Below are positions 25,817 to 36,070 of a stretch of 64,000 bases of DNA, in pieces. A program made the translations under genes and the position numbers. The notes under the pieces were generated by a model, which had not been told where the DNA came from, did no database searches, and saw nothing but the letters and a program-made list of their open reading frames with translations. The DNA lies in the NCBI RefSeq assembly GCF_010686705.1, contig NZ_JAAGWY010000004.1:248001-312000 (forward strand). Reading direction: 5' to 3'. How positions within the stretch are numbered: the stretch's first letter is position 1; every line of letters starts with the position of its first letter. Source of the stretch: Leifsonia tongyongensis (lineage in GTDB: Bacteria; Actinomycetota; Actinomycetes; Actinomycetales; Microbacteriaceae).

Positions 25817-28627
25817 ATGGCTACGAGCACCAAGTCGACTTCTCGCGCCCGCAACACCCCCGCGCGCGGCGGTTCGGCGGCGCGCAAGCCTGCCGCGAAC
25901 ACCGCTGCACAGAAGACGGTGAAGTATCCCTCGGCCGAGCCGAAGCCCGGTCTTCTCGTGCGGTTGTGGATGGCGCTCGCACATATGGTCGGGGGAGCCT
26001 TCCGGGCGCTCGGCCCTGAGAAGTTCGCCAAGGAGGAGCGCCGTGACGGCATCCCCTTCTTCCTTTTCCTCCTCGCGATCGCAGGCGCGATCGTCGAGTG
26101 GTTCCTGATCGACAACACGGTGGCGCAGACGCTCGAGGTCTGGACGTTCGGCGGCCTCTTCGGCCGGGTCGCCTACGCCCTTCCCGTGGTCATGGTCCTG
26201 TTCGCGGCCTGGCTGTTCCGGCATCCCAGTTCGGTCCACGACAACACGCGCATCGGCATCGGGCTCGGCATCCTGCTCGTCTCGATCTCGGGGCTGTGCC
26301 ATGTGTTCAGTGCGCATCCGGTGCCGTCCGACGGCATCGCGGAGCTGGCGACCGCGGGCGGTGTACTCGGGTGGCTCCTGGCCTGGCCGCTGACAGCCCT
26401 GCTCACATCCGTCGGTGCGGGGATCGTCATCGGTCTCCTGCTGGTGCTCAGCCTCTTCATCATCACGAAGACACCGCCCAACAAGGTCGGGGCGCGCATC
26501 CGCGAGCTGTACGCCTACCTTTTCGGCGCGCAACTGCCGACGGAAGAGGAGCGGAAGGCCGCGAAGGAGGCGAAGACCCAGCAGGTCGAGCTCGACGGTG
26601 TCGACGAGCCGGTCGACGAGGCGAACCTTCCCTGGTGGCGACGCAACAAGTCCCAGCGTGAAGACGATCCCGCCTTCGACAGCCCGGTCATCGCCGAAGA
26701 CTTCACGGCCCTTCTCGGCACGCCGGCGAAGGCGGGAAACGGCGAGTTCGCGTCGGCGATCGAGCCGGATCCCGCGTCCGACCATTACGGTACCGAGGTG
26801 CTCGACGAGTTGCGCCATGCGGAAGACGCGGTCAAGCGGTTCACGGGCGAGGTCGCGGCTGCCGGCCAGCATCCGACCGGTCTGCGACCCGACGGCGCGA
26901 CAGAGGTGCTCCCCGGGTTCTCCACGGATGCGCAGGCCGACTTCGACGAGGTGGCCGCGGGAGCCGCGAAGCCGCTGGTCCCGGTGCCGCCCGCGCCCTA
27001 CCGGCTTCCCGCCCCGACCATCCTGTCGGCGGGCTCGCCCGCGAAGACACGGTCGGCCGCCAACGACGAGGTGGTCAAGTCGATCACCGAAGTGCTCGAC
27101 CAGTTCCAGGTGGATGCGAAAGTCACCGGCTTCTCGCGCGGCCCGACCGTCACCCAGTACGAGATCGAACTCGGGCCGGGCGTCAAGGTCGAACGTGTGA
27201 CCGCCCTCAGCAAGAACCTCTCGTACTCGGTCGCCAGCAACGAGGTGCGGATCCTCTCGCCGATCCCGGGCAAGAGCGCGATCGGTGTCGAGATCCCGAA
27301 CAGCGACCGCGAGATCGTGTCGCTCGGTGACGTGCTCCGCTCGGCTGCTGCGACGAAGAGCGTGCACCCGATGACGATCGGCGTCGGCAAAGATGTGGGC
27401 GGAGGCTACATCGTCGCGAACCTGGCGAAGATGCCCCACCTGCTCGTGGCGGGCTCGACCGGTTCCGGCAAGTCGAGCTTCGTCAACTCGATGATCACCA
27501 GCCTGCTGATGCGCGCGAAACCCGCCGACGTGCGGATGGTCCTCATCGACCCCAAGCGCGTCGAGCTGACGATCTACGCCGGCGTCCCGCACCTCATCAC
27601 GCCCATCATCACCAACCCCAAGAAAGCGGCGGAAGCGCTGCAGTGGGTCGTCAAAGAGATGGACATGCGATACGACGACCTGGCGAGCTTCGGCTATCGC
27701 CATATCGACGACTTCAACAAGGCGGTCGTCAACGACGAGATCGTGCTCCCGGCCGGAAGCGAGCGCAAGCTCAAGCCGTATCCGTACCTGCTGGTCGTCG
27801 TCGACGAGCTCGCCGACCTGATGATGGTCGCTCCGCGTGATGTCGAGGACTCGATCGTGCGCATCACCCAGCTGGCGCGCGCATCCGGAATCCACCTGGT
27901 GCTCGCCACCCAGCGCCCGTCCGTCGACGTCGTCACCGGCCTCATCAAGGCGAATGTGCCGTCCCGGCTCGCGTTCGCGGTCACGAGCGTCACGGACTCG
28001 CGGGTCATCCTCGACCAGCCTGGCGCCGACAAGCTGATCGGCCAGGGCGACGGCCTCTTCCTGCCCATGGGCGCCTCGAAGGCGGTGCGTGTCCAGGGGG
28101 CCTGGGTCAGCGAGTCGGAGATCCAGAAGGTCGTCGACCACGTCACGCGCCAGGCGCGCCCGGAGTACCGGCAGGATGTCGCTGCCGTGGCCGAGAAGAA
28201 GCAGATCGACTCCGACATCGGCGACGACCTCGAACTGCTCCTCGCGGCCGCAGAGCTCGTCGTGTCGACCCAGTTCGGCTCGACCTCGATGCTGCAGCGC
28301 AAGCTCCGGGTGGGCTTCGCGAAAGCCGGACGCCTGATGGACCTGCTCGAATCGCGCGAGATCGTCGGTCCGTCGGAGGGCTCGAAGGCCCGCGACGTGC
28401 TCGTGACAGCGGAGCAGCTGCCGTCGGTGCTGGCGAGGCTGCGCGGCGAAGAACCCCCAGGTGGCAGCTCGGCCGCAGAGCAGGCGCGCCCGTCGACGCT
28501 GCCGTCCCCGTCCGCGGACGATGACGACCAGTACGCGGGCGACCCTGTAGCGCGCATGACCGAGGGCTATCCTGAGGTGGAGGGCGACTCGAACGAGGAC
28601 GCCTGGCAGCTGACCGACAGGGAGTAG
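25817..28627 (+). CDS. ftsK: DNA translocase FtsK/SpoIIIE
   Basis: A 936-aa septal DNA pump. A basic N-terminal tail (1-40) precedes about four membrane segments (about 75-215), an acidic linker (about 230-400), and the motor with Walker [10 protein letters not shown] near residue 546 and Walker [15 protein letters not shown]-terminal gamma winged-helix domain (about 810-870, [23 protein letters not shown]) reads DNA polarity. An acidic tail ends the protein. pgsA follows after 4 bp. Confidence 0.96.
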   Translation: MATSTKSTSRARNTPARGGSAARKPAANTAAQKTVKYPSAEPKPGLLVRLWMALAHMVGGAFRALGPEKFAKEERRDGIPFFLFLLAIAGAIVEWFLIDNTVAQTLEVWTFGGLFGRVAYALPVVMVLFAAWLFRHPSSVHDNTRIGIGLGILLVSISGLCHVFSAHPVPSDGIAELATAGGVLGWLLAWPLTALLTSVGAGIVIGLLLVLSLFIITKTPPNKVGARIRELYAYLFGAQLPTEEERKAAKEAKTQQVELDGVDEPVDEANLPWWRRNKSQREDDPAFDSPVIAEDFTALLGTPAKAGNGEFASAIEPDPASDHYGTEVLDELRHAEDAVKRFTGEVAAAGQHPTGLRPDGATEVLPGFSTDAQADFDEVAAGAAKPLVPVPPAPYRLPAPTILSAGSPAKTRSAANDEVVKSITEVLDQFQVDAKVTGFSRGPTVTQYEIELGPGVKVERVTALSKNLSYSVASNEVRILSPIPGKSAIGVEIPNSDREIVSLGDVLRSAAATKSVHPMTIGVGKDVGGGYIVANLAKMPHLLVAGSTGSGKSSFVNSMITSLLMRAKPADVRMVLIDPKRVELTIYAGVPHLITPIITNPKKAAEALQWVVKEMDMRYDDLASFGYRHIDDFNKAVVNDEIVLPAGSERKLKPYPYLLVVVDELADLMMVAPRDVEDSIVRITQLARASGIHLVLATQRPSVDVVTGLIKANVPSRLAFAVTSVTDSRVILDQPGADKLIGQGDGLFLPMGASKAVRVQGAWVSESEIQKVVDHVTRQARPEYRQDVAAVAEKKQIDSDIGDDLELLLAAAELVVSTQFGSTSMLQRKLRVGFAKAGRLMDLLESREIVGPSEGSKARDVLVTAEQLPSVLARLRGEEPPGGSSAAEQARPSTLPSPSADDDDQYAGDPVARMTEGYPEVEGDSNEDAWQLTDRE

Positions 28628-28631
28628 ACCG

Positions 28632-29252
28632 ATGTCGGTGCCCGACAACCCTCCGCCTGCGGCGGCGGGGGGCCAACCGCTCCGTGCCCCGAGCAACTGG
28701 AACCTGCCGAACATCATCACCGTCGTTCGCATCCTGCTCGCGCCGCTGTTCGTGTGGATGCTCCTGGCCGACGACGGCAAGGACGGCTGGCTCCGCTGGG
28801 CGGCAGCCGCGCTCTTCATCCTGGCGATCGCGACGGACGGCGTCGACGGCGCCATCGCACGGCGGCGCAACCTCGTCACAGAGCTGGGGAAACTCCTCGA
28901 CCCGATCGCCGACAAGGTGCTCACCGGGGGTGCGCTCATAGCCCTCTCGATCCTCGGCGAGCTGCCCTGGTGGGTGACGATCGTCATCCTCGTGCGCGAG
29001 GTGGGGATCACGATCTACCGGTTCGTCGTCATCCGGCAGGGTGTGATCGCGGCTTCACGTGGGGGCAAGATCAAGACGATCGTCCAGTCGGTCGCGATCT
29101 CGTTCGCCCTCGTCCCGCTGTGGACGGTGTTCGGCGACTGGATCTACTGGGTCAACGGCATCCTCATGACCGCTGCGGTCATCCTGACCGTTGTCACCGG
29201 GATCGACTATCTCTGGCAGGCGTGGAAAGGCCGGAAGGCGCGTCGTGCCTGA
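28632..29252 (+). CDS. pgsA: CDP-diacylglycerol-glycerol-3-phosphate phosphatidyltransferase
   Basis: A 206-aa membrane CDP-alcohol phosphatidyltransferase. The signature D-x2-DG-x2-AR-x8-G-x3-D-x3-D is complete from Asp69 to Asp94. About five to six membrane helices are present. It makes phosphatidylglycerol phosphate; other CDP-alcohol acceptors cannot be excluded by motif alone. It overlaps cinA by 8 nt, as in other actinobacterial ftsK-pgsA-cinA-clgR clusters. Confidence 0.92.
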   Translation: MSVPDNPPPAAAGGQPLRAPSNWNLPNIITVVRILLAPLFVWMLLADDGKDGWLRWAAAALFILAIATDGVDGAIARRRNLVTELGKLLDPIADKVLTGGALIALSILGELPWWVTIVILVREVGITIYRFVVIRQGVIAASRGGKIKTIVQSVAISFALVPLWTVFGDWIYWVNGILMTAAVILTVVTGIDYLWQAWKGRKARRA

Positions 29253-29757
29253 CCGGGTCGACGCTCCCGGCCTCACCGAGCGCGTGATCGGCGAACTGAT
29301 CGAGCGCTCCCTCACGATCGTCGCCGCGGAGTCGCTCACGGGCGGCGAACTCGTCGCCGAGCTCACGCGCGTGGCGGGGGCATCCGCCACCGTCCTCGGG
29401 GGAGCGGTGGTCTATGCAACGGCCCTCAAGCATTCACTGCTCGGCGTCGACCAGGGACTGCTGGATGCGCACGGTCCGGTTCACCCGGAGGTGGCCCTGC
29501 AGCTCGCGCGAGGGGTACGGGAGCGCCTGGCCGTCGAGGGTCGGGCGGCCGACGTGGGACTGTCGACGACCGGAGTGGCCGGGCCGGACGGCCAGGGCGG
29601 ACGATCGCCGGGAACGGTCTTCGTCGGCGTCTCGGTCGGTGCGCGCACGAGAGTGGTCGAGCTCGCGCTGTCGGGGTCGCGGGCGGAGATCCGCCGGCAG
29701 ACGGTGACGAGGGCGATCGAGGAGCTCGCGAAGGAGCTCGGGATCAGCCTCATGTAA
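29245..29757 (+). CDS. cinA: CinA C-terminal-domain protein (NMN amidohydrolase-like)
   Basis: A 170-aa stand-alone CinA/PncC domain. VAAESLTGG at about 27-35 and the STTGVAGPDG loop are the family motifs. Related enzymes deamidate nicotinamide mononucleotide; the N-terminal MoCF domain of full CinA is absent. The start is the GTG at 29245, inside the pgsA end. Its last codons lie in one arm of an inverted repeat. Confidence 0.9.
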   Translation: MPDRVDAPGLTERVIGELIERSLTIVAAESLTGGELVAELTRVAGASATVLGGAVVYATALKHSLLGVDQGLLDAHGPVHPEVALQLARGVRERLAVEGRAADVGLSTTGVAGPDGQGGRSPGTVFVGVSVGARTRVVELALSGSRAEIRRQTVTRAIEELAKELGISLM

Positions 29758-29794
29758 CAGGCGGGAATACCCCCTGTTTCGGGTCTGTTACATG
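29751..29794. terminator. Inverted repeat at the end of cinA
   Basis: CATGTAACAG and CTGTTACATG are perfect 10-bp arms with a 24-nt spacer. The first includes the cinA stop. It may act as a terminator, but it also brackets a SigH-type promoter, so a regulatory role is possible. Confidence 0.45.
29763..29789 (+). promoter_or_regulatory. SigH/SigR-type promoter before clgR
   Basis: GGGAATA (29763-29769) is followed, 18 nt after GGAAT, by GTT (29787-29789). This is the GGAAT-N18-GTT consensus of actinobacterial SigR/SigH ECF promoters. clgR is under a stress sigma factor in Corynebacterium and Mycobacterium, so the match is in the expected place. Confidence 0.6.
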
Positions 29795-29912
29795 TGACAG
29801 ATTCACAAGAAAACTCCAGTCGCCGTCGATATCGTTGAGCAATGGATGCGTGTAGTGTTGGGCATCCGGATCTATCGTCCGACGTGGTGGCAGGGTTGAA
29901 AAGGAGGCTCCA

Positions 29913-30224
29913 ATGATTCTTGTACGTCAGGAAATCGGCGACGTGCTCAGGGACTTCCGCCTGCAGAAGGGGCGCACGCTGCGGCAGGTCGCCAGCAAGG
30001 CGAGCGTCGCACTCGGATATTTGAGCGAGGTCGAGCGGGGCCAGAAGGAGGCGTCGAGCGAGATCCTCGCCTCGGTGGCCGACGCGCTGGACACACCGAT
30101 CTCGGTGATCATGCGCGAGGTGGGAGATCGCCTTGCGGTGCTCGAAGGCATCGAGCCCATCATCCCCGACACGATCCCCGACGAGTTCGTCGCGGCTATG
30201 GACGCCGATCTCGTCACACGCTGA
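29913..30224 (+). CDS. clgR: XRE-family regulator ClgR (Clp protease gene regulator)
   Basis: A 103-aa protein with a Cro/C1-type HTH (about 8-65; LRQVASKASVALGYLSEVERGQKEAS is the recognition region). Position after pgsA-cinA and before DUF3046-recA is the conserved clgR place. In relatives ClgR activates clpP, clpC and other proteostasis genes and is itself a Clp substrate. AAGGAGG lies 6 nt before the ATG. The transcript would have a roughly 115-nt leader from the SigH-type promoter. Confidence 0.9.
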   Translation: MILVRQEIGDVLRDFRLQKGRTLRQVASKASVALGYLSEVERGQKEASSEILASVADALDTPISVIMREVGDRLAVLEGIEPIIPDTIPDEFVAAMDADLVTR

Positions 30225-30240
30225 TTCGATTCTCTTCATC

Positions 30241-30266
30241 GGACGCCCCGGGAGACCGGGGCGTCC
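30241..30266 (+). terminator. Terminator after clgR
   Basis: A perfect 11-bp GC-rich stem (GGACGCCCCGG/CCGGGGCGTCC) closes on a GAGA tetraloop, 16 bp after the clgR stop. Confidence 0.75.
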
Positions 30267-30286
30267 GTCATGTCCGCGGTAACTCT

Positions 30287-30292
30287 TAAGGT
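30287..30292 (+). promoter_or_regulatory. -10 of the DUF3046 gene (leaderless type)
   Basis: TAAGGT, 6 nt before the ATG at 30299. Confidence 0.5.
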
Positions 30293-30298
30293 GGTCCC

Positions 30299-30523
30299 AT
30301 GAAGTTGAGCGAGTTCCAGCGCGCCGTCGCTGACGAGTTCGGAGTCGAGTACGGGCGCGCGCTCACACACGACCTGGTGCTGGGCGAACTCGGAGGGCGC
30401 ACGGCCGTCGAGGCGCTCGCGGGCGGCATTCCGGCCCGGGAGGTCTGGCTCGCGCTGTGCCGCGAGACGGACGTGCCGAAGGCGCACTGGTTCGGGGCGG
30501 GAAGGCCCGCGCCGAAGCCCTGA
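30299..30523 (+). CDS. DUF3046 protein
   Basis: A 74-aa conserved actinobacterial protein found upstream of recA. The family pattern is visible: FGxxYGRALTHDLVLxELGGRTxxEAL and a C-terminal VPxxHWxG. The function is unknown. It has its own leaderless-type promoter and is separated from recA by a 169-bp regulatory region. Confidence 0.9.
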   Translation: MKLSEFQRAVADEFGVEYGRALTHDLVLGELGGRTAVEALAGGIPAREVWLALCRETDVPKAHWFGAGRPAPKP

Positions 30524-30548
30524 GGCTCCTGACACGCCGTCGAATCTC

Positions 30549-30564
30549 TCGAAGGTATGTTCGG
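30549..30564. promoter_or_regulatory. LexA (SOS) box of recA
   Basis: TCGAAG-GTAT-GTTCGG matches the actinobacterial SOS consensus TCGAAC-N4-GTTCGA at 10 of 12 half-site positions. TAGGCT (30572-30577) is a likely -10, so the box covers the -35 region. Confidence 0.72.
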
Positions 30565-30603
30565 ATCTTGATAGGCTCCTTCACAACGGCAATCGAAAAC
30601 GGG

Positions 30604-30612
30604 TTGTCCACA
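30604..30612 (+). promoter_or_regulatory. DnaA-box match in the recA leader
   Basis: TTGTCCACA is the exact actinobacterial DnaA-box sequence. It sits within a 14-bp palindrome GGTTGT-CC-ACAACC (30602-30615), about 80 bp before recA and downstream of its promoter. Confidence 0.45.
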
Positions 30613-30692
30613 ACCTGGCCCGTCGACGCGTGAGTGTCGGTGCCCACGCGTACAGTCGAACTCGTTAGCGAAGCCCAGAAGGAGAGACCGAA

Positions 30693-31766
30693 ATGCCATC
30701 ACCCGCCGATCGTGAGAAGGCCCTCGAGACTGCGCTCGCGCAGATCGACCGTCAGTTTGGCAAAGGCTCCGTCATGCGCCTGGGCAGCGACGAGCGCGCT
30801 CCCGTCGAGGTCGTGCCCACCGGGTCGATCGCACTCGATGTCGCGCTCGGCATCGGCGGCCTCCCGCGTGGCCGCATCGTCGAGATCTACGGTCCGGAGT
30901 CGTCAGGTAAGACGACCCTGACCCTCCACGCGATCGCCAATGCGCAGAAGGCGGGCGGCATCGCGGCTTTCATCGACGCCGAGCACGCGCTCGACCCCGA
31001 ATACGCCCGCAAGCTCGGCGTCGACATCGACGCCCTCCTGGTCTCCCAGCCCGACACGGGTGAGCAGGCCCTCGAGATCGCCGACATGCTCGTGCGAAGC
31101 GGCTCCATCGACCTGATCGTCATCGACTCGGTCGCGGCCCTGGTGCCCCGTGCTGAGATCGAAGGCGAGATGGGAGACTCGCACGTCGGCCTTCAGGCCC
31201 GACTCATGTCGCAGGCGCTCCGCAAGCTGACCGGCGGTCTCAGCCAGACCAACACCACGATGATCTTCATCAACCAGCTCCGCGAGAAGATCGGTGTCTT
31301 CTTCGGCAGCCCCGAGACCACCGCAGGCGGCAAGGCGCTGAAGTTCTATGCGTCCGTGCGCCTCGACATCCGTCGCATCGAGACCCTGAAAGACGGGACG
31401 GAGGCGGTCGGAAACCGCACGCGCGTCAAGGTCGTCAAGAACAAGATGGCGCCGCCGTTCAAGCAGGCCGAGTTCGACATCCTGTACGGCGTCGGGATCT
31501 CCCGCGAAGGCAGCCTGATCGACTTCGGTGTCGATCACGGCATCGTCAAGAAGTCGGGTGCGTGGTACACGTACGAGGGCGACCAGCTCGGCCAGGGTAA
31601 AGAGAACTCGCGCAACTTCCTCATCTCCAACCCCGATATCGCCGAGGAGATCGAGACGAAGATCAAGATCAAGCTGGGAATCATGGCCGACCCGAACGCG
31701 GTAGCAGAGCCGGCTTCGAACGTCGGGTCCATCGAGGAGAAGCTCCAGGCCCGCAAGGGAGCGTGA
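30693..31766 (+). CDS. recA: Recombinase RecA
   Basis: A 357-aa DNA strand-exchange protein and LexA co-protease. Walker [10 protein letters not shown] is at 67-75, Walker B is [10 protein letters not shown], and loop L2 lies in [22 protein letters not shown]. No intein is present. AAGGAGA precedes the ATG. The SOS box upstream indicates LexA control. recX overlaps the stop. Confidence 0.98.
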   Translation: MPSPADREKALETALAQIDRQFGKGSVMRLGSDERAPVEVVPTGSIALDVALGIGGLPRGRIVEIYGPESSGKTTLTLHAIANAQKAGGIAAFIDAEHALDPEYARKLGVDIDALLVSQPDTGEQALEIADMLVRSGSIDLIVIDSVAALVPRAEIEGEMGDSHVGLQARLMSQALRKLTGGLSQTNTTMIFINQLREKIGVFFGSPETTAGGKALKFYASVRLDIRRIETLKDGTEAVGNRTRVKVVKNKMAPPFKQAEFDILYGVGISREGSLIDFGVDHGIVKKSGAWYTYEGDQLGQGKENSRNFLISNPDIAEEIETKIKIKLGIMADPNAVAEPASNVGSIEEKLQARKGA

Positions 31767-32536
31767 CCGGCATGGTGCGCTTCCCGCCATCGTCGGATTC
31801 CGAGGACAGCGAGCACGTCGCACCGGTGGTCTTCCTGCAGCGGCGTCCGGCACGCGAGCGTGTGGCGTTCACGCGGTTCGACGACCCCGACGGCGACGCG
31901 AGTTTCGGCGGCACCCTGGATGAGAACGGCGAATTCGTGCCCAAGGAAGAGCCCGGCGCAGCTCGCCGTGCACGCGTGACGACCATCAGCGGCTCGGACC
32001 TGTCCGACGCCGAACTCGAGGATGAGCACGCGCAGAAGGATGCTGAGCAGAAGGCCCGGGACCGTGCGGCGAAACTGTCGCTCGACCAGCTCGCGCGGCG
32101 GGGGATGTCGCGGTGGGAGCTGGAGCAGGTCCTGAAGAAGCGCGAGATCGACGACGAGACGATCAGGATTCAGCTCAATCGGCTCGAAGACGTCGGGCTG
32201 CTCGACGATCATGCGCTCGCTACCTACCTGGTCTCGACGCTTCAGGAGCGTAAGGGGCTCGGCAGCGCGGGCATCAAGCAGGAGCTCAAGCGCAAGCACA
32301 TCCCCGAGTACGACATCGAGTCGGCGCTGGCCGAACTGCACGACGAAGAGGAAGAGGCGCGGGCCATCGAGCTCGCGATGAAGCGGATCCGGCAGCTCTC
32401 GACCTATGACGACGACGTGGTCAGGCGGCGTGTGCACGCCTTCCTCGCGCGCAAAGGCTACGACGGTCACACGATCAACTCGGCGATCAGTGTCGCCATG
32501 GCGAAGCACAAGGGATTCGGGGTGCGGTTCGAATGA
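31763..32536 (+). CDS. recX: Regulatory protein RecX
   Basis: A 257-aa RecX. The conserved three-repeat helical core lies at about 95-250 ([57 protein letters not shown]), after a roughly 90-residue low-complexity acidic N-terminus typical of Microbacteriaceae. It limits RecA filament growth. The GTG overlaps the recA stop (GTGA); an ATG three codons later is an alternative. Confidence 0.93.
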   Translation: MTGMVRFPPSSDSEDSEHVAPVVFLQRRPARERVAFTRFDDPDGDASFGGTLDENGEFVPKEEPGAARRARVTTISGSDLSDAELEDEHAQKDAEQKARDRAAKLSLDQLARRGMSRWELEQVLKKREIDDETIRIQLNRLEDVGLLDDHALATYLVSTLQERKGLGSAGIKQELKRKHIPEYDIESALAELHDEEEEARAIELAMKRIRQLSTYDDDVVRRRVHAFLARKGYDGHTINSAISVAMAKHKGFGVRFE

Positions 32537-32607
32537 CCCACGACGACGCTGCCGGAAGGTGCAGGGCCCGGTGGTTGCCCGGGTCGGCGCAGGCCTGCGC
32601 TCGACCG

Positions 32608-32613
32608 TAAACT
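32608..32613 (+). promoter_or_regulatory. -10 of miaB
   Basis: TAAACT, 9 nt before the ATG at 32623; a leader of only a few bases or none is expected. Confidence 0.4.
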
Positions 32614-32622
32614 AGTCGCATC

Positions 32623-34233
32623 ATGAGCACCATCACCGAAGCGCGCACTGTGATCCTGCCGTCAGACGCTGCAGTAGACGAGACCGGTCGAGCCCGCACC
32701 TATGAAGTGCGCACCTACGGGTGCCAGATGAACGTCCACGACTCCGAGAGACTCAGTGGTTCGCTCGAAGCCGCAGGCTACGTCCCCGCGAACGGCGAAG
32801 AAGCCGACATCGTCGTCATCAATACCTGCGCCGTGCGTGAGAACGCGGACAACAAGCTCTACGGCAACCTGGGACACCTCGCGTCGGTGAAGAAGCGGCA
32901 CGCCGGCATGCAGATCGCCGTCGGCGGGTGCCTCGCCCAGAAGGACAAGAACGTCATCCTCGAGAAAGCCCCGTGGGTCGACGTCGTCTTCGGCACCCAC
33001 AACATGGGCTCGCTCCCGAGCCTGCTCGAGCGGGCGCGCCACAATGAGGCCGCCGAGATCGAGATCCTCGAAGCGCTCGAGACCTTCCCCTCGACCCTTC
33101 CCACCAAACGTGACTCCAGCTACAGCGGCTGGGTGTCCATCTCCGTGGGCTGCAACAACACGTGCACGTTCTGCATCGTGCCGTCGCTGCGCGGCAAAGA
33201 GAAGGACCGCCGGCCGGGGGAGATCCTGGCCGAGATCCAGGCGCTCGTCGACGACGGAGCGATCGAAGTCACCCTTCTCGGCCAGAACGTCAACTCGTAC
33301 GGGGTCGAGTTCGGCGATCGCCAGGCGTTCGGCAAACTCCTGCGGGCGGCGGGGCAGATCGACGGCCTGGAGCGCATCCGGTTCACGAGCCCGCATCCCG
33401 CCGCGTTCACCGACGACGTGATCGACGCCATGGCCGAGACCCCGGCGGTCATGCCGCAGCTCCACATGCCGCTCCAGTCGGGCTCGGACCGCATCCTCAA
33501 GGCCATGCGCCGCTCCTACCGCTCCGAGAAGTTCCTCGGCATCCTCGACAGGGTCAGGGCGAAACTGCCGGATGCGGCCATCAGCACCGACATCATCGTC
33601 GGATTCCCCGGCGAGACGGAAGACGACTTCCAGGAGACCCTGCGCGTCGTCGAAGCCGCACGGTTCGCCTCCGCCTTCACCTTCCAGTACTCGATCCGCC
33701 CCGGCACCCCGGCTGCGACGATGGCCGACCAGGTGCCGAAGGAGATCGTGCAGGACCGCTACGACCGGCTCATCGCGCTCCAGGAACGCATCTCCCTCGA
33801 AGAGAACCAGAACGTCGTCGGCCGCACGGTCGAGCTGCTGGTGGCGAACGGCGAAGGGCGCAAAGACGCCGACACTCATCGCCTGAGCGGCCGCGCCCGG
33901 GACAGCCGACTCGTGCACTTCGAGGTTCCCGCCGGGTCCGAGGTCCCACGTCCCGGTGACGTGGTCACGGTCACGGTCACCCACGCCGCACCCTTCCACC
34001 TCATCGCGGATGCACCCGACGGCGCCCCGCTGACGATCCGTCGCACGCGAGCCGGCGACGCCTGGGATCGTGCAGAGGCCGATTCGTGTGCTGTACCGGC
34101 GCACGGGTCGTCGGGCAGCGCTGCGCAGGGGAGAGTGTCGCTCGGGCTCCCGACCATCCGCACGGTCGAGCCGCTGACGGTGCCGGGCGTCGGCACGATG
34201 CCCATCTACGATGCGTCGGATGGCGAGCGCTGA
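32623..34233 (+). CDS. miaB: tRNA-2-methylthio-N6-dimethylallyladenosine synthase
   Basis: A 536-aa radical-SAM methylthiotransferase acting on A37 of tRNA after MiaA. The N-terminal UPF0004 domain has cluster cysteines Cys34, Cys69 and Cys103; the radical-SAM motif CxxxCxxC is Cys177-Cys181-Cys184. A TRAM domain follows (about 395-465). A roughly 60-residue C-terminal extension beyond TRAM is unusual and of low complexity. miaA begins inside the last codons. Confidence 0.95.
   Translation: MSTITEARTVILPSDAAVDETGRARTYEVRTYGCQMNVHDSERLSGSLEAAGYVPANGEEADIVVINTCAVRENADNKLYGNLGHLASVKKRHAGMQIAVGGCLAQKDKNVILEKAPWVDVVFGTHNMGSLPSLLERARHNEAAEIEILEALETFPSTLPTKRDSSYSGWVSISVGCNNTCTFCIVPSLRGKEKDRRPGEILAEIQALVDDGAIEVTLLGQNVNSYGVEFGDRQAFGKLLRAAGQIDGLERIRFTSPHPAAFTDDVIDAMAETPAVMPQLHMPLQSGSDRILKAMRRSYRSEKFLGILDRVRAKLPDAAISTDIIVGFPGETEDDFQETLRVVEAARFASAFTFQYSIRPGTPAATMADQVPKEIVQDRYDRLIALQERISLEENQNVVGRTVELLVANGEGRKDADTHRLSGRARDSRLVHFEVPAGSEVPRPGDVVTVTVTHAAPFHLIADAPDGAPLTIRRTRAGDAWDRAEADSCAVPAHGSSGSAAQGRVSLGLPTIRTVEPLTVPGVGTMPIYDASDGER
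34207..34212 (+). promoter_or_regulatory. -10 of miaA inside miaB (leaderless type)
   Basis: TACGAT, 7 nt before the ATG at 34220. It would give miaA a promoter independent of miaB. Confidence 0.35.
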
Positions 34234-35176
34234 CCTGCAGCCGGCCGATCCGGCGGCCGACGGCGCGCATCCGCTGATCGTCGTCGTCGGGCCAACCGGA
34301 ACCGGCAAGACCGACCTCTCCCTCGCCCTGGCGGCGCGTTTCCGCGATGCGGGCCGAGCCGCAGAGGTCGTCAATGCCGATGCGATGCAGTTCTATCGCG
34401 GCATGGACATCGGCACGGCGAAACTCCCGCCCGACGAATGGCGGGGGATCCCGCACCACCTCATCGACATCCTCGACGTCACCGACGAAGCCACCGTCGC
34501 CCGCTACCAGCCACTGGCCCGCACGGTGATCCAGGAGATCACGCAGCGCGGGGCGGTGCCCATCCTCGTCGGCGGTTCCGGGCTCTACGTGTCGAGCGTC
34601 ATCTACGACCTCCGGTTCCCTGGCACGGATGCGGTCATCCGCGAACGCCTCGAGCGCGAGCTCGAGCAGAACGGGCCCGGTTCGATGTACCGGCGGCTGG
34701 CTGCACTCGACCCCGCTGCAGCCGCATCGATCGGGCCGAGCAACGGCAGGCGTCTCGTACGCGCCCTCGAAGTCATCGAACTGACCGGCGAACCCTTCAG
34801 CGCATCCCTGCCGGACGAGCCTGCACCGTGGATGCCCACCGTCGTGCTCGGGCTGCGTGCGCCGCGCGACGAACTGACGGCTCGGCTCGACGCGCGGGTC
34901 GAACGGATGTGGCTGGCCGGCCTCGTCGACGAGGTCGCGCGGCTCGTCCCCGCCGGCATCGAACGCGGCGTCACCGCGAGCCGGGCGATCGGCTACGCCC
35001 AGGCCATCGCACAGTTGCACGGCCGACTCGACGAACGCGAGGCGATCCAGCAGACGCAGCAGCTCACCCGTCGTTACGCCCGCCGCCAGGTCAGCTGGTT
35101 CAAACGCTACCCCGGGCTCCACTGGCTCGACTACGACGACCCCGAACTCGTCGACCGCGCTCTCGATAGGCTGTGA
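34220..35176 (+). CDS. miaA: tRNA dimethylallyltransferase
   Basis: A 318-aa enzyme that adds the dimethylallyl group to A37 of tRNA, the substrate for MiaB. P-loop GPTGTGKT at about 24-31; [15 protein letters not shown] and [11 protein letters not shown] are the substrate loops. The ATG at 34220 is preferred because of the -10 spacing; an in-frame ATG at 34211 is three codons longer. The last codons contain the -10 hexamer of dapF. Confidence 0.94.
   Translation: MASADLQPADPAADGAHPLIVVVGPTGTGKTDLSLALAARFRDAGRAAEVVNADAMQFYRGMDIGTAKLPPDEWRGIPHHLIDILDVTDEATVARYQPLARTVIQEITQRGAVPILVGGSGLYVSSVIYDLRFPGTDAVIRERLERELEQNGPGSMYRRLAALDPAAAASIGPSNGRRLVRALEVIELTGEPFSASLPDEPAPWMPTVVLGLRAPRDELTARLDARVERMWLAGLVDEVARLVPAGIERGVTASRAIGYAQAIAQLHGRLDEREAIQQTQQLTRRYARRQVSWFKRYPGLHWLDYDDPELVDRALDRL
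35167..35172 (+). promoter_or_regulatory. -10 of dapF (leaderless type)
   Basis: TAGGCT, at the end of miaA and 6 nt before the ATG at 35179. Confidence 0.5.
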
Positions 35177-35178
35177 GT

Positions 35179-36060
35179 ATGGCGACGACCCTCCACTTCA
35201 CCAAAGGGCACGGCACAGGAAACGACTTCGTGCTGTTCGCCGACCCCGACGGCCGGCTCGACCTGACGCCGGCCCAGATCGCCGACATCTGCGACCGCCA
35301 TTTCGGTGTCGGGGCGGATGGAGTCATCCGCGCCGTCCGCTCACGCCATCTCCCCGAGGGGGCCGAGTCGCTCGCCGAGGACGAGGGCGCCGAGTGGTTC
35401 ATGGACTACTACAACGCCGACGGATCCGTGGCGGAGATGTGCGGCAACGGCATCCGCGTGTACGTGCGGTTCCTCATCGAGTCCGGTCTCGCTGAACTGG
35501 CCGACGGCGACACGCTGCCGATCGGCACCAGGGGTGGAGTCCGCGACGTGCAGCGCAACCTGACCGGGTTCCAGGTGGATCTCGGCCGGTGGTCGCTCTC
35601 CGGGGGCGAGCCCCTTGTTCGCGCCCGCGAGCTTCCGGTCGCGCGTCCCGGTCTCGGGCTCGATGTTGGCAACCCGCACGTCGTGGTCGCCCTCGCCGAC
35701 GAAGAGGAGCTCGACGCGGCAGACCTGACGTACATCCCGCACCTCGACCCGGCCCCTCCGGAGGGCGCCAACGTCGAGTTCGTTGTGCCGCGCGAGCCGC
35801 TCGTCAAAGACGGGATCGGGCGCATCCGGATGCGGGTCCACGAGCGCGGCAGCGGGGAGACGCTCTCCTGCGGCACGGGGGCCGCGGCCGCTGCACTCGC
35901 GACCCGCTACTGGGCGGGAGACGGCGCGCCGAACAACTGGCGCGTAGACGTGCCGGGCGGCACCGTCGGGGTGCGGATGTTCCCGACAGAGGACGGCGAG
36001 CACGTAGCGCTCTCGGGCCCGGCAGAACTCGTGTTCGAAGGCGAACTCGAGCTGGCCTAG
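35179..36060 (+). CDS. dapF: Diaminopimelate epimerase
   Basis: A 293-aa PLP-independent epimerase converting LL-DAP to meso-DAP for lysine and peptidoglycan. Both catalytic cysteines are present: Cys88 in EMCGNGIR and Cys231 in [11 protein letters not shown]. The ATG at 35179 is preferred by the -10 spacing; a GTG at 35173 is two codons upstream and in frame. It ends 10 bp from the convergent methyltransferase. Confidence 0.95.
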   Translation: MATTLHFTKGHGTGNDFVLFADPDGRLDLTPAQIADICDRHFGVGADGVIRAVRSRHLPEGAESLAEDEGAEWFMDYYNADGSVAEMCGNGIRVYVRFLIESGLAELADGDTLPIGTRGGVRDVQRNLTGFQVDLGRWSLSGGEPLVRARELPVARPGLGLDVGNPHVVVALADEEELDAADLTYIPHLDPAPPEGANVEFVVPREPLVKDGIGRIRMRVHERGSGETLSCGTGAAAAALATRYWAGDGAPNNWRVDVPGGTVGVRMFPTEDGEHVALSGPAELVFEGELELA

Positions 36061-36070
36061 GCCTCCTGCA

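Noticed and set aside
25187-29011. 1274-codon open frame on the minus strand opposite ftsK and pgsA
   Set aside because: It mirrors the codon phase of real plus-strand genes; long antisense frames are expected at this GC content, and it shows no domain.
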